A stretch of DNA of 64,000 bases from Clostridium thermosuccinogenes (GTDB lineage Bacteria; Bacillota; Clostridia; Acetivibrionales; DSM-5807), in NCBI RefSeq assembly GCF_002896855.1, contig NZ_CP021850.1:3807665-3871664 (forward strand), given 5' to 3'. Positions 1 to 8,818 of this stretch are shown here, piece after piece; position 1 is the first letter of the stretch; every line of letters begins with the position of its first letter. Below the pieces are notes generated by a model. That model was not told the DNA's origin and ran no database searches. It was given only the letters and a program-made list of their open reading frames with translations. The position numbers and the translations under genes were made by a program.

Positions 1-282
1 AAGCCCGATATATGGGCCTATGTTTATCTCATTTCCGTTGACGCGCACCTCATATACTGGATAATCAGGAATGCGCAGCTCCTCCATTAGTTTATGCGAG
101 AGCAGGATGCTATCTTCGGACACCTCACTGCTCATTTTGATATCTGTATAATATTTATGGCTGCCAAAGCATGCATAGGCAAACTTCTTCCTACCAAGCC
201 CTATTTGCTCTGCCGTTTCCGGATGTATAACCAGTTTTGCATTTTTATCTTCACATGCTTTTACTGTAAATACATTACTCAT
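1..282 (-). CDS. YheC/YheD family protein, N-terminal part (cut by window edge)
   Basis: This is the first 94 codons of a minus-strand gene that runs off the left edge. It starts MSNVFTVKACEDKNAKLV, with an AGGGGTG ribosome-binding site just upstream of the ATG. The visible part is the N-terminal beta-rich domain of YheC/YheD proteins; its segment NIGPYIGL matches SIGPVIGLLLG in the neighbour upstream. Family members are spore-coat-associated ATP-grasp proteins in Bacillus, and their ligase reaction is not established. Only 15 bases separate it from the preceding gene, so it is very likely co-transcribed. The ATP-grasp part lies outside the window, so I cannot say whether it is catalytically intact. 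Confidence 0.8.
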   Translation of the reverse strand, partial: MSNVFTVKACEDKNAKLVIHPETAEQIGLGRKKFAYACFGSHKYYTDIKMSSEVSEDSILLSHKLMEELRIPDYPVYEVRVNGNEINIGPYIGL

Positions 283-297
283 TTCTCACACCCCTGC

Positions 298-1644
298 TTA
301 AAGTCCGTCGCCGAATTCTGTAAGGGAAAGAGCGTACAAAAGCGGAGTATAGCGTATGGATAGGTAAGTCTGCCGGTCCATTATTTTGAACCCTTTAAAA
401 CTGGGAAATACATTGGCTTCAATCAGCCATATATTTTTTTCCGTATCCACCGCGATATCCATGCCAAACTCTGCAAAATGCTCTCCCATTTTATCCATAT
501 ATGAACAGAATTTTTGACAGAACTCGTTTATTTCCTGTGAAAGGAATTCACAATCTTCGGCAAATGCCCGGTACAACGCCTCTTCCAAGGTTAATGCATA
601 ACCTCCCCTGGATATGTTGGTAAGATGGCTGTTGCTGTTGGAGACCCTGCACTCAATGCCCGTGCATCCCCATGTATGATCAGGTCTTTTTTGCATCACG
701 ACCCTGATGTCAAAAAGGGAATTGCCTATCCTCGCCAGAGATAAGTACTTCTGGATCAGATACCTGTTGAACAGGTTCGGATTGTTGGCAAAAAATTCCC
801 TCAACGATTCATTGTCATGGAGCACGGAAACCACAGGATTTTTATATCGGTAATCGGTAACTTTGTATGCATCGTCAATCTTTTCAATAATGCAAATACC
901 CCTACCCCTGGACAAATCTATCGGTTTCAAAATCACCTTGGAATGGCTGTCAATAAATTTTTTCACCTGTTCAAAATTAAGAGACAGATCTGTTGGCGGA
1001 AGATATTTGCTCAGCTCATTGTTTTCTTTTACAGCCTCATACATCTGATACTTGGAAAAGCGGTAGGAATTAAACAGCCTACCTCCGGTAAAATCCATCA
1101 ATTTATCTATATGTTTTGGACTGGAGTGAAAATCCCTCCTGTAAATCACGTCTGGAAGAGGAAAGCAGCCATACTCCCATGATGCCGTGGCGATATTATA
1201 ATAAAGGCCGTAAGCTGAATTCCTATTCCAGTTGACCGATTTAGGCGAAAAGGCATAAATTAATCCGCCGACTTTGTTGTATATTCCAAGACGGTCGGAA
1301 TATTTTTTCATATGCCTTGGATTGTACCGGTGGGTATGGACCCCCAGTAAAAGACCTATAACAGGTCCTATCGATATGCGGGTATCGGTGATAACAATCC
1401 GATAAACCAATGATTCCGGGATCAGCAGCTTATCCTTCAGTTTGTTTGACAGCCTGATTTTCCCGGGATTCTCAAAAGAGCCTTTCTCCAATTTCAAATC
1501 ATCGGTATATAGAATTTTTGCTGTGGCAGTCTTTCCACCGAATTTAACCTCTATTGACCGGCTGCTGTCCGCTTCCGTTGATAATGATTCAGGTAAGTAA
1601 ATAATCTCGCGATCCGAAGGTACAACCTCTATTTTAGCCCACAT
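298..1644 (-). CDS. YheC/YheD family ATP-grasp protein
   Basis: This 448-residue protein belongs to the YheC/YheD endospore coat-associated family. Residues 1 to about 170 form the N-terminal domain and the rest is an ATP-grasp fold. The nucleotide-binding strand reads VILKPIDLSRGRGICI near residue 240. The C-terminal metal-binding strand reads WLIEANVFP, keeping the Glu-x-Asn pair of active ATP-grasp ligases. I chose the ATG at 1644 over the one at 1662 because AAGGAG lies six bases before it. ATP-grasp enzymes join a carboxylate to an amine through an acyl phosphate; the substrate here is unknown. It sits in a tight minus-strand series with two relatives, a small acidic protein and a DUF2156 protein, which points to a role in the spore envelope. 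Confidence 0.85.
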   Translation of the reverse strand: MWAKIEVVPSDREIIYLPESLSTEADSSRSIEVKFGGKTATAKILYTDDLKLEKGSFENPGKIRLSNKLKDKLLIPESLVYRIVITDTRISIGPVIGLLLGVHTHRYNPRHMKKYSDRLGIYNKVGGLIYAFSPKSVNWNRNSAYGLYYNIATASWEYGCFPLPDVIYRRDFHSSPKHIDKLMDFTGGRLFNSYRFSKYQMYEAVKENNELSKYLPPTDLSLNFEQVKKFIDSHSKVILKPIDLSRGRGICIIEKIDDAYKVTDYRYKNPVVSVLHDNESLREFFANNPNLFNRYLIQKYLSLARIGNSLFDIRVVMQKRPDHTWGCTGIECRVSNSNSHLTNISRGGYALTLEEALYRAFAEDCEFLSQEINEFCQKFCSYMDKMGEHFAEFGMDIAVDTEKNIWLIEANVFPSFKGFKIMDRQTYLSIRYTPLLYALSLTEFGDGL

Positions 1645-1673
1645 AACCCCACTCCTTTGCATTTTGACCGCTG

Positions 1674-2642
1674 TTAAATGTCCAGTTGTCCTGAAGTAAA
1701 CATCTCAGCATATTCCAGTATATTCCTGCACAGAGCAATGCGTACTTTCCTGTTCTGCTTTTTGCTCAGCAATTTGCTGTCCCATCCGCCAAAACTCAAG
1801 AAGTACGAAATTCCGTGTCTGTCCAGCACAAAATCAACATATCCTATTCCCAGGTCAGGAATATAACATTCTATGCATTTGATTATCCTTTTGGCATATG
1901 CATCTATCTTTCTTCCAAGCTTGTCATAAACTCTTTCACCATGGGGAATTATCGTCCTTTGCAGGACCTTCCATTCTCCGTCATATGTTCTGAACAGGCA
2001 GGCCCTTATTATAAAAAGCCTGTTCCTATAAGCAACCAGATCGGGAGTCTTCAAAAGAAGCCATCTCTTACCCCGCATGGCCGGATGAATTACGCTCTGA
2101 ATGTCAAACCTGTGACAGCGCATGCTGCCATGTTCTCCAAACAGATCAAAACCGACATCCGACTGTCTGCCGTAAATAATCCTGCCCGGACTTGCTCCCT
2201 TTTCAGGTTTTACCAGGAAATTTCCGACTTTTGTGAAATCAAAGTAAAGGTCTTCCTTATCATAATGGATATAAGGAAGAACATATTTTCTGGTTTTACG
2301 GCTGGAAATCAGCATCTCCATTATGGACCATTGATTATATTGATTTACCCCGTTAACTATGCGGATGCCTTCAACCTCCATCAGGCTTCTCATCTTTTTT
2401 ATATCAGATCTGGTGCGCTGTCTGGCAAAATTAAAAATGAGAGAAGGCAGTGCGGTTTTCACAGGCGTAATTTTATCCTCCGTGATAATGCTTCCCACCG
2501 CTGTTCTTTCAGGAATACTGATGTTTCCCAGGCTCATTACCATTATCGATATGCCCTTGCCCTTTATCAGAGGCTTAAAAAGAGCATACAGGCGTTTGGT
2601 ATAAGCCCTTTCCTTTTTAGCATTGCATAATATCCCCACCAT
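1674..2642 (-). CDS. YheC/YheD family protein, short and probably inactive
   Basis: This 322-residue relative of the neighbouring YheC/YheD proteins lacks the N-terminal beta domain and begins directly with the segment MVGILCNAKKE. The phosphate-binding part is recognisable (NFLVKPEKGASPGRIIYGR). Where the active relative has WLIEANVFP, this protein has YFLSFGGWD, so the Glu and Asn that bind the metal-ATP complex are replaced by Ser and Gly. I infer that it has lost ligase activity and may act as a scaffold or regulatory subunit for an active paralogue. A GGGGATGA sequence lies upstream of the ATG. The next gene starts about 30 bases downstream, consistent with one operon. Confidence 0.75.
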   Translation of the reverse strand: MVGILCNAKKERAYTKRLYALFKPLIKGKGISIMVMSLGNISIPERTAVGSIITEDKITPVKTALPSLIFNFARQRTRSDIKKMRSLMEVEGIRIVNGVNQYNQWSIMEMLISSRKTRKYVLPYIHYDKEDLYFDFTKVGNFLVKPEKGASPGRIIYGRQSDVGFDLFGEHGSMRCHRFDIQSVIHPAMRGKRWLLLKTPDLVAYRNRLFIIRACLFRTYDGEWKVLQRTIIPHGERVYDKLGRKIDAYAKRIIKCIECYIPDLGIGYVDFVLDRHGISYFLSFGGWDSKLLSKKQNRKVRIALCRNILEYAEMFTSGQLDI

Positions 2643-2676
2643 ATAAATTCATCCCCGCTTCGCCATTATATTTCGA

Positions 2677-2979
2677 TCACTCTTCCAGTTCATCCATATC
2701 TTCTACTGCCCGAAGCAGTGCTTCTACATTTTCCAGCTCAAACTGGAGCAGCATCTGTAGTCTTGTTACGTTCCTCATAACACTGTTCACCGATTCATTT
2801 ACATTTATGAACGCATCGGTATTTCCAGATATCCTCGTAGCCTTCTGCAGCATCTCTCCTTCGGCGTTAAGAATCCTGGAAAGGGCGGTGTCCTTCATTG
2901 CTATGGATTCCATGATATCTGCCAGCGCTTGCTCCGTGTCGATTATGGGAATAGAAAATTGCGGCTCATAAGATTGCAT
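2677..2979 (-). CDS. small acidic protein in the YheC/YheD operon
   Basis: This is a 100-residue protein starting at the ATG at 2979, chosen over an upstream in-frame start because a GGAGG site lies seven bases before it. It is predicted to be largely alpha-helical and acidic, ending in EDMDELEE. The segment SIAMKDTALSRILNAEGE resembles a short helical motif that I remember from many small clostridial and bacillus proteins associated with spore or exosporium genes; that resemblance is from memory and untested. It has no signal peptide or membrane segment. It lies between the DUF2156 gene and the YheC/YheD genes on the same strand, so it is probably a structural or adaptor component of the same process. 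Confidence 0.6.
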   Translation of the reverse strand: MQSYEPQFSIPIIDTEQALADIMESIAMKDTALSRILNAEGEMLQKATRISGNTDAFINVNESVNSVMRNVTRLQMLLQFELENVEALLRAVEDMDELEE

Positions 2980-3099
2980 AATAAAACCTCCGTGTTTAAT
3001 ATTGACATTCATTATAAGGTATGCAGCGTTAACATAAGATGATACAAGGTTTAGAAATTCTTTCTTAAGGTTAAAACGCCTGTCTGCTGCCGTCATAAA

Positions 3100-4071
3100 C
3101 TACCTCAGTTTAAGCCTGTACCTTTTCAAACTCAGCACCGGCCTGAATTTGTCCTTATAGGCGCGGAGTCCTCCCGGTCCCAAGTCGCTCCCGGTATTCA
3201 TGTATTCAATTTTCGGGTTAATCTTATTAAGCTCTTGGGCAAATTTCACTATCATAAATTCTGACAACCCGTCATAATTCTTCATAAACTTAGTCAGGCA
3301 TCCCCACGACTGACCGGTAGGCAGTTCACCCCCCGAAACCATCCCGATGATCTTGCCCTTCTCCTCCACCACCAGGATGATGTGGTTGAGCTCATCGCTG
3401 TGTTTGACTATTTCGCGGAAGTAAACCTTATCAAAAATGGTGGTGTATTTTTTACCGGACGTATCGCTCCAGTGTTCCCCCAGCTGCATCACCTGATCAA
3501 AATCATCCTTGGTGTATTTTCTTATGGATGCATCGGGATAATAATTGCAAAACCTGTTCACCTTTTCCCTTACCCTTCTGAAATCCTTACCTTTCAGAGA
3601 GACAAGCATCGGAACCGAAAAATGCTTCTCCAATCCTACCATAGGCACTCTTATAAAGTGCTTTTCAAATTCCGGTGTTTTTTTCAGAAAATCCAGCTGC
3701 ATACTGTTAATTAATCTCACAACGGATTCTGAAGCGTCGTAATCATCAATTTTGTAGCAGAACCCGAGGCATTTTTTCAACACCTCCACCACCTTATCCG
3801 GGCCGCCTTTTCCAAAAGGCAGGCACATCAGATAAAGCTTGTTTTTATTGGTATAAGCAAAAGTGACCAGCATTCCGTCTATCTCCTTCCAGAGGATTTT
3901 TTTCCTGCTGGACTGGCCTGACGCCCACAGATAGTCAAAATTGGATGACCATAGATTTGCCGGATATTCGGTGACTTTTATATATTCAGAATACATGTCT
4001 TTATCTTTCAGATGGATTTCATTAAAGATCCAGTTGCCTATCTGAATATTGCCTGATGAGATCTCAAACAA
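3100..4071 (-). CDS. DUF2156 (LPG synthase C-terminal-like) acyltransferase
   Basis: This 323-residue protein looks like a stand-alone DUF2156 domain, the soluble transferase half of lysyl-phosphatidylglycerol synthase. That domain has a double GNAT fold related to the FemABX enzymes, which move an amino acid from aminoacyl-tRNA onto a lipid or peptide. Typical features are the second-half segment ILVVEEKGKIIGMVSGGEL and the C-terminal motif NTGSDLGPGGLRAYKDKF. No membrane segments are present, so it should be cytosolic. The start is a TTG with a strong AGGAGG nine bases upstream. It is the first gene of the series leading to the YheC/YheD proteins. The acceptor is unknown. Confidence 0.75.
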   Translation of the reverse strand: MFEISSGNIQIGNWIFNEIHLKDKDMYSEYIKVTEYPANLWSSNFDYLWASGQSSRKKILWKEIDGMLVTFAYTNKNKLYLMCLPFGKGGPDKVVEVLKKCLGFCYKIDDYDASESVVRLINSMQLDFLKKTPEFEKHFIRVPMVGLEKHFSVPMLVSLKGKDFRRVREKVNRFCNYYPDASIRKYTKDDFDQVMQLGEHWSDTSGKKYTTIFDKVYFREIVKHSDELNHIILVVEEKGKIIGMVSGGELPTGQSWGCLTKFMKNYDGLSEFMIVKFAQELNKINPKIEYMNTGSDLGPGGLRAYKDKFRPVLSLKRYRLKLR

Positions 4072-4402
4072 AGGAATGCGCCTCCTGTTGCAAATATATT
4101 TCTAAAGGTAAATCTTTTATTTTTACAGCAAAACACAGCATGTTCCATCAGAAGCAGCACCGGTTGATTTTTATGTCCCGGCCGGTCACCGATGGAACGG
4201 CAATGATCAAGCTTCCTTAGGCGTATAGACATATGCAAGGTTTAGCTTTACATTTCCTTTATACATCTTATTAGTTATAGTCCCATACTGTGCATAATAT
4301 GTTTACATAATTTTATTCCGTTAACACGAAAAGAAAGATGTTATTCACATTATTTGTTGCACTTTGAAGTATAAGAGTTTGTGCCACATAAAACTGGCAC
4401 AT
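4072..4402. other. intergenic region upstream of the DUF2156 gene
   Basis: These roughly 330 bases separate the MurF-like gene terminator from the TTG start of the DUF2156 gene. They should contain the promoter of the YheC/YheD operon. I do not see a good housekeeping promoter, which would fit control by a sporulation sigma factor, but I could not assign one with confidence. The minus-strand reading frame inside it has no coding character. Confidence 0.4.
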
Positions 4403-4434
4403 AAAAAAGAACCTGGCATCTTATCCGCCAGGTT
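4403..4434 (-). terminator. rho-independent terminator of the MurF-like gene
   Basis: On the minus strand an 8-bp perfect stem AACCTGGC / GCCAGGTT with a 9-base loop is followed by C and six T. It begins about 17 bases after the stop codon of the MurF-like gene, so that gene is transcribed separately from the YheC/YheD series. Confidence 0.85.
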
Positions 4435-4451
4435 TTACATAAATATCTTAA

Positions 4452-5834
4452 TTATTTTTCTATCACTATTTTGTCCACCAAATCATCAAAAGAAGACAAC
4501 ATGGATGTTTTGACGAGCACCACGGTATTCCCATCCAGGCTGTCCTTAAGAACTCTATAGGCTTCACCGGAATCCTTGCAAAAATGCACATGGTCCTCTT
4601 TCATGCCTTTTCGCAAAGCACCTTTGCCCAGCTCTCCGGCCCCTTCACCGATCACAATCAGCCTGTCAATACCCATATCGGCAATTTTCTCGCCTATTTT
4701 TCGATGGTATTCGCTGCTGCTTTTTCCCAGGAGGGACATCTTTCCCAGAACAGCTATGGTCTTCCTGCCGTTGGAAAAGTCCTTAAGAAGCTTTAAAGCT
4801 GCTTCTGTAGAAGTTGGATTGGTAGACCAGGTGTCATCTATCACGGTGCTTCCATTTATGCCTTCTTTTATTTCAAAATGCTTCTCCACATTTTTATATG
4901 AAGCAAGCCTATCTCCGGCTTCCTGCACATCATATCCCACCGCATGGGCGGCTGCGATGGCTGCAATGGCGTTGTACACATTGAAGTCGGCATACAGGGG
5001 AATATAAATATTATACCTCCTGCCTTCGTGCTCCAGCGTGAATTCCGTACCATGCCCGACATGTCTTAAGTTGGAAGCTTTGAAATGGGACCTGTCGCTA
5101 AAGCCAAAATAAACCACATCGCCTTTATATTTGCTCAGATCGATTTTTTTGATATTTTCATCATCGGCATTTAATACGAGGGTGCCTTCATAGCCAAGAC
5201 CTTCTATAAATTCCGCTTTTGCCTTTATATAGGCATCCAATGTTCCAAAGGCCTGAAGGTGATCCACTCCGATATTGGTAATGACTCCTACCTGGGGTTT
5301 GAAATACCGGCATGTATATAATAAATCTCCGGGATAAGCAACGCCCATTTCCATGACTACCATTTGCGTATTATCATTTATATCCAGAAGATATCCGAAA
5401 TTGCGAAACGATGCGTTGTAGCTTTTATAAGTGGCATTAACTCTATATTTGCCCGAAAGGATATGTTTGATCATTTCTTTTGTGGTCGTTTTACCACATG
5501 TGCCGGTAACCCCTATAACCGGGATGTCAAAAAGGCTACGGTAAAACTCAACGAATTTCCAATAGGCATCGTCTATATTCGCCACTTTTACTACTGCGAC
5601 ATTTTTACCCAGGGATGAAAAGTTCTCCGGGACATCGGTTATTATGCCAAAAGTGCCGTTTTTTAAGCCTGTCAGGAAGCTTTCATCCTTATCTCGGTAT
5701 AAGTCAAAAAGCAGATAGCCCTGTCTTATTTTTCTGATTCTGGTCACCACATCATTGACAACCAGGTCACCGGTTCCCTGTATTATTTTCCCTCCGGTTT
5801 TTTCCGCTATTACAGACAAAGGTAAACTCTTCAT
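4452..5834 (-). CDS. MurF-like Mur ligase family protein
   Basis: This 460-residue protein has the full three-domain Mur ligase layout. The N-terminal domain covers residues 1 to about 95. The central ATPase domain carries the P-loop GVTGTCGKTTTKEMI near residue 110, and the C-terminal domain follows from about 325. Length and order match MurF, which adds D-Ala-D-Ala to the UDP-muramoyl tripeptide. The segment DDTWSTNPTSTEAAL stands where MurF usually reads D-D-x-Y-N-A-N-P-x-S. This divergence, and its place beside YheC/YheD genes instead of a division and cell wall cluster, suggest that it may be a specialised paralogue. The ribosome-binding site is weak (AAAGAGTGATG). Confidence 0.8.
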   Translation of the reverse strand: MKSLPLSVIAEKTGGKIIQGTGDLVVNDVVTRIRKIRQGYLLFDLYRDKDESFLTGLKNGTFGIITDVPENFSSLGKNVAVVKVANIDDAYWKFVEFYRSLFDIPVIGVTGTCGKTTTKEMIKHILSGKYRVNATYKSYNASFRNFGYLLDINDNTQMVVMEMGVAYPGDLLYTCRYFKPQVGVITNIGVDHLQAFGTLDAYIKAKAEFIEGLGYEGTLVLNADDENIKKIDLSKYKGDVVYFGFSDRSHFKASNLRHVGHGTEFTLEHEGRRYNIYIPLYADFNVYNAIAAIAAAHAVGYDVQEAGDRLASYKNVEKHFEIKEGINGSTVIDDTWSTNPTSTEAALKLLKDFSNGRKTIAVLGKMSLLGKSSSEYHRKIGEKIADMGIDRLIVIGEGAGELGKGALRKGMKEDHVHFCKDSGEAYRVLKDSLDGNTVVLVKTSMLSSFDDLVDKIVIEK

Positions 5835-5996
5835 GGCATCATCACTCTTTCTAAAATAATCTGTTATTATATTATGTTAATGATGCCCTTTGTGTTAAAT
5901 ATCATCAGGTCCTACGCTTGAATTATAAGTATAGTAAGGCACAAAAGCCGACGTTCCGGTTATCCGGATTCCTTCTAATCCGAATCAATGGTCCTA

Positions 5997-6506
5997 TTAT
6001 GCTACCATCTCCAGGAATCTTTTCATGCAGATGGAGTACTGGATCTCCCGGGCAAGTTCCCTGTCCCTTGTGAAACCTACTTTTTCAAATGCTTTTATGG
6101 AGCGCACATTATCATATCTTATCTTGGCAATAACCTCATTGACCCTCCACTCAAAAAATGCGTGCTTCAGCCCTTCAATGATGGCATTAGGCCCTAAGCC
6201 CTTGCCCCATATCTCCTTTTCACCAATAACCACCACTATTTCCGCTCCTCTTTCCTTGGGAACAAGCCTTAAAAATCCAATGGACTCTTCCTGGTTTGTA
6301 GTTATCATAAAAAAACTTCCGTTCTGGTTGAACACATGGGTAAGAATAGGCATATTCAGCCGGTATATGACCTGTCGGATGCTTTTTCCAACGTTTTGCC
6401 TTTCATTCAGGTACTTCGTTACTTCCTCATCCTCCATCCAGTCAATAATTTTATATGCATCAGATTGGAACACTTCCTGACGCAGTTTTACACTACTGAG
6501 CTTCAT
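5997..6506 (-). CDS. GNAT family N-acetyltransferase
   Basis: This 169-residue protein is a GNAT acetyltransferase of the RimJ/RimL-like Acetyltransf_3 type. The acetyl-CoA-binding segment is IWGKGLGPNAIIEGLKHAFF, followed by the usual NVRSIKAFEKVGFTRDRE. It probably transfers an acetyl group to an amine; the substrate cannot be deduced. I placed the start at the ATG at 6506 with GGGAGG ten bases upstream; a TTG two codons earlier is closer to that site and is possible. It is 160 bases upstream of the MurF-like gene on the same strand, which may be coincidental. Confidence 0.75.
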   Translation of the reverse strand: MKLSSVKLRQEVFQSDAYKIIDWMEDEEVTKYLNERQNVGKSIRQVIYRLNMPILTHVFNQNGSFFMITTNQEESIGFLRLVPKERGAEIVVVIGEKEIWGKGLGPNAIIEGLKHAFFEWRVNEVIAKIRYDNVRSIKAFEKVGFTRDRELAREIQYSICMKRFLEMVA

Positions 6507-6512
6507 AAGCAA

Positions 6513-7212
6513 AAATCCTCCCGGAATAATATGATAACGCCTTTATATCAAACAGCAAAAACAATCCTGGAAATTCCTTCATCATGAAATATGCTGATTC
6601 ATTTTTCCAGTTAATTCTACTTTGCTGATGTGGTATTGCATGGAAAACAATTGCCGGAAGGCTTGCTTCACCTTAAGGGCGGTATATTGGGGCGTAAATA
6701 TACCTGTGCTATTTTGGTGCTTCAGCAGGTGAATTTTGTGTAGCCAGGGAAAGTTAAAGAAGCCTTAACAGCAAAGTTTTCCAATTAGCAATGTTGTATC
6801 AACACAAATATAGAATTATCAGATTATATCTAATCTTTAATTTTAAGCTTTTTAAAAAAAATCAAAGAAATCCAAACTAAGGAAGAGCTCTTATTTTCTC
6901 TTCATAAAAAAAGCCTGAAAATGTGCGTAAATCGCCCATAATTAACAGGTTTTCTTTGCTCATGCCTATGATACCATCGGCACCCATTTAAATCAAATGC
7001 TGTAAGCTGATTTAAATGAGTTTAATTGAGTTTACGACGTGAAACCTGCAAAAAGGGGTGCTTTCCTCAATTTATCTATATGACTGGTTTTTTAGCTATG
7101 AAAGGATGAATTTTTGAGATCAAAGCTTAAAAAGCTTTTTCCGCGGCATGTTAATGTTGGTGACATATTATTAATTTTCATGGAAGGCAGACATCGAAAC
7201 TATGAAAATCAT
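6513..7212. other. gene-free region with several inverted repeats
   Basis: No credible reading frame lies here. It holds copy A of a dispersed structured repeat (6622-6791), a perfect 10-bp inverted repeat CATTTAAATC / GATTTAAATG (6985-7018), a minus-strand stem with a T7 run near 6905-6950 that could be a terminator, and an AT-rich hairpin AAAGCTT-AAA-AAGCTTT followed by T on the plus strand (7122-7140). Confidence 0.5.
6622..6791. repeat. dispersed structured repeat, copy A
   Basis: This is one of three related intergenic elements. Nested complementary arms are TTGCTGAT / ATTAGCAA (6622 and 6784), TGGAAAAC / GTTTTCCA (6641 and 6776), GGCTT / AAGCC (6660 and 6760) and ACCTG / CAGGT (6702 and 6726). 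The shared core GGAAGGCTTGCTTCACC is at 6656-6672. Arms differ between copies but keep pairing, suggesting a folded RNA or a hairpin-type mobile DNA element. Confidence 0.6.
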
Positions 7213-7245
7213 CAGGGGAGATATTGCTCTTGGCATACTCCCCTG
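7213..7245 (-). terminator. probable terminator of the coiled-coil gene
   Basis: On the minus strand an 8-bp perfect stem CAGGGGAG / CTCCCCTG lies just after the stop codon of the coiled-coil gene. The following sequence is only moderately T-rich, so termination may be partial. Confidence 0.5.
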
Positions 7246-7251
7246 CATGTT

Positions 7252-8190
7252 TCAGTTTGAAATGATCAGTTCGTTTTTTCTTTGCTCAACAACCGTCAGC
7301 CGATTTTTTATATCGGTCTTGTTTTTCTCAAGACGGCTTATTATGCTTTGAATTTTGCCGGACAAACTCCTTAGCTGTTCCATATCGTCACGAATCCTGT
7401 TTCGGACGTTTAAATCGGTAAAAATATTGTCAAACCAGAAGTCGACCGCCCTTGTGGCCGAATCAATTTTTCCTATTTCCGGATCTATATACAAGCTTAC
7501 GTCCGAAAGCTCCTTCTGCAAATCCTTCATCTGCGAATGCAGCCTGTGGAAATCCGCTTCGGCATCATCAATATGTCCATATTTGGCCATATGGCTGATT
7601 ATGCCTCCTTTAAACCATACATCATATGTAGCCCAGCCTTCAGCACTATCCAGATGTTTCATCGCGCTGTTTATTGTACTTTTTACCCTGGCTGCGGCCT
7701 TAAGGGCTTCTTCCGTTTCCACCATCTGCTTCATCAGGGCTTCTCTTTCTTTTTCCAGCTGCTGATATTCAGCATAGATTTCGGCGTTGACATTGTTCTT
7801 TATGGCCTCCTCACGCTTTCTTATCTCATCCTCATAAGACCGCTTTTCCCGGCGCAGCTCCGAAATCCTCCTGGCCAAATCGTCCCGCTCGTTTTTCAGC
7901 TCACTGACTCTTTGGCAGGCTTTATCATATTCCACTTTTGCTTTCAGCACTTCCTGGGTTTCCTTGTTGAGCCTTCCTTCGTATATCCCTATCAGCTTCA
8001 TTAGAGTTGCCGAAAGGGATTTCTTTTTCAACTCTTCCACATCCATGGATTCCGCTTCATATTTACGCAATAATGAACGAACTTCAGCTTCAGCATCATA
8101 AATGCGCCGGCCAATCTCCTCCAAACGCTTCTCCAATGTCGGCAGTGCTGCTACCCGGTATTTTATTTCCAACAACCTTTCGTTATCCAT
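7252..8190 (-). CDS. long coiled-coil protein of unknown function
   Basis: I do not recognise this 312-residue protein. Most of it is heptad-rich, charged alpha helix, with strong coiled-coil stretches at about residues 1-170 and 210-312. A short, less charged segment around residues 180-205 (WATYDVWFKGGIISHMAKYG) breaks them. It has no signal peptide, membrane span or nucleotide-binding motif. The middle GGIISHMAKYGHIDDAEADF could be a hinge. The ATG at 8190 follows a GAAGGGAG site. It is flanked by its own terminator and by that of the YdbC/PC4-like gene, so it appears to be a single-gene unit. A cytoplasmic scaffold role is possible but only a guess. Confidence 0.65.
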   Translation of the reverse strand: MDNERLLEIKYRVAALPTLEKRLEEIGRRIYDAEAEVRSLLRKYEAESMDVEELKKKSLSATLMKLIGIYEGRLNKETQEVLKAKVEYDKACQRVSELKNERDDLARRISELRREKRSYEDEIRKREEAIKNNVNAEIYAEYQQLEKEREALMKQMVETEEALKAAARVKSTINSAMKHLDSAEGWATYDVWFKGGIISHMAKYGHIDDAEADFHRLHSQMKDLQKELSDVSLYIDPEIGKIDSATRAVDFWFDNIFTDLNVRNRIRDDMEQLRSLSGKIQSIISRLEKNKTDIKNRLTVVEQRKNELIISN

Positions 8191-8270
8191 AATATCACTC
8201 CCTTCTAGATATTCCCTGGTAATTCATACGCTTATTGTATCATAAATAATTCTTATAAAAGAACTCCTGT

Positions 8271-8305
8271 AAAAGAAAAAGCCTTGAACTAATTGTCTCA
8301 AGGCT
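8271..8305 (-). terminator. terminator of the YdbC/PC4-like gene
   Basis: On the minus strand a perfect 8-bp stem AGCCTTGA / TCAAGGCT is followed by TTTTTCTTTT. It sits some 40 bases after the stop codon of the small gene upstream. Confidence 0.85.
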
Positions 8306-8347
8306 CTTAAAGGATAAATATAAAGAGGTTATTGCCCTTATCCCCGT

Positions 8348-8584
8348 TTACTCTTCAAAACTGTCTTCATCCAGACCGGCAAGGATTTTCTTAAGCTCTG
8401 CCACTTCACTTGCCGTAAGGGTGATTCCCTTACTCATCTTTTCATGGTTTTCATCCCATTCACGGATATCCAGCTTAGGTTTCCGGCCATTCCAACTGAC
8501 CAGATTTACTTCCTTCTTCCATCCGTCCTTCCCTTCACTTATAACTCCGAAGCTTTTCACAATATCGAACTTGATGTCTGCCAT
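8348..8584 (-). CDS. YdbC family, PC4-like single-strand nucleic acid binding protein
   Basis: This 78-residue protein matches the bacterial YdbC/PC4 family: small dimeric proteins with the fold of the eukaryotic transcription coactivator PC4 that bind single-stranded DNA. Family signatures are WKKEVNLVSWNGRKPKLDIR in the beta sheet, the DENHEKMSKGITLT turn, and a C-terminal helix EVAELKKILAGL used for dimerisation. A strong AGGAGG precedes the ATG. It is a separate transcription unit ending at the terminator at 8271-8305. A role in transcription or DNA repair is likely but the bacterial function is not settled. Confidence 0.8.
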   Translation of the reverse strand: MADIKFDIVKSFGVISEGKDGWKKEVNLVSWNGRKPKLDIREWDENHEKMSKGITLTASEVAELKKILAGLDEDSFEE

Positions 8585-8818
8585 AAAATCCTCCTGTATG
8601 CACCGGGATTGTCCCTAACTCTAATGATTAATATCATTCTATCAGAACGCACGTTCGAAGTCAATACATTTTTGTAATTTTTTAGCATAATTTCTTTTAT
8701 TATGAATATAAATGTTTGTGCCTTGCCATCAGGCTCCAAATTCCCTTTCCTGCATTTTTGTGCTGGTAAGGGTTTTCCTTTAATATTGGTGATTCTATCA
8801 AACCAGACCTTTACAGGG

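Noticed and set aside
1815-2630. A 271-codon open frame on the plus strand
   Set aside because: It is antisense to the YheC/YheD paralogue, has no ribosome-binding site and no recognisable protein features.
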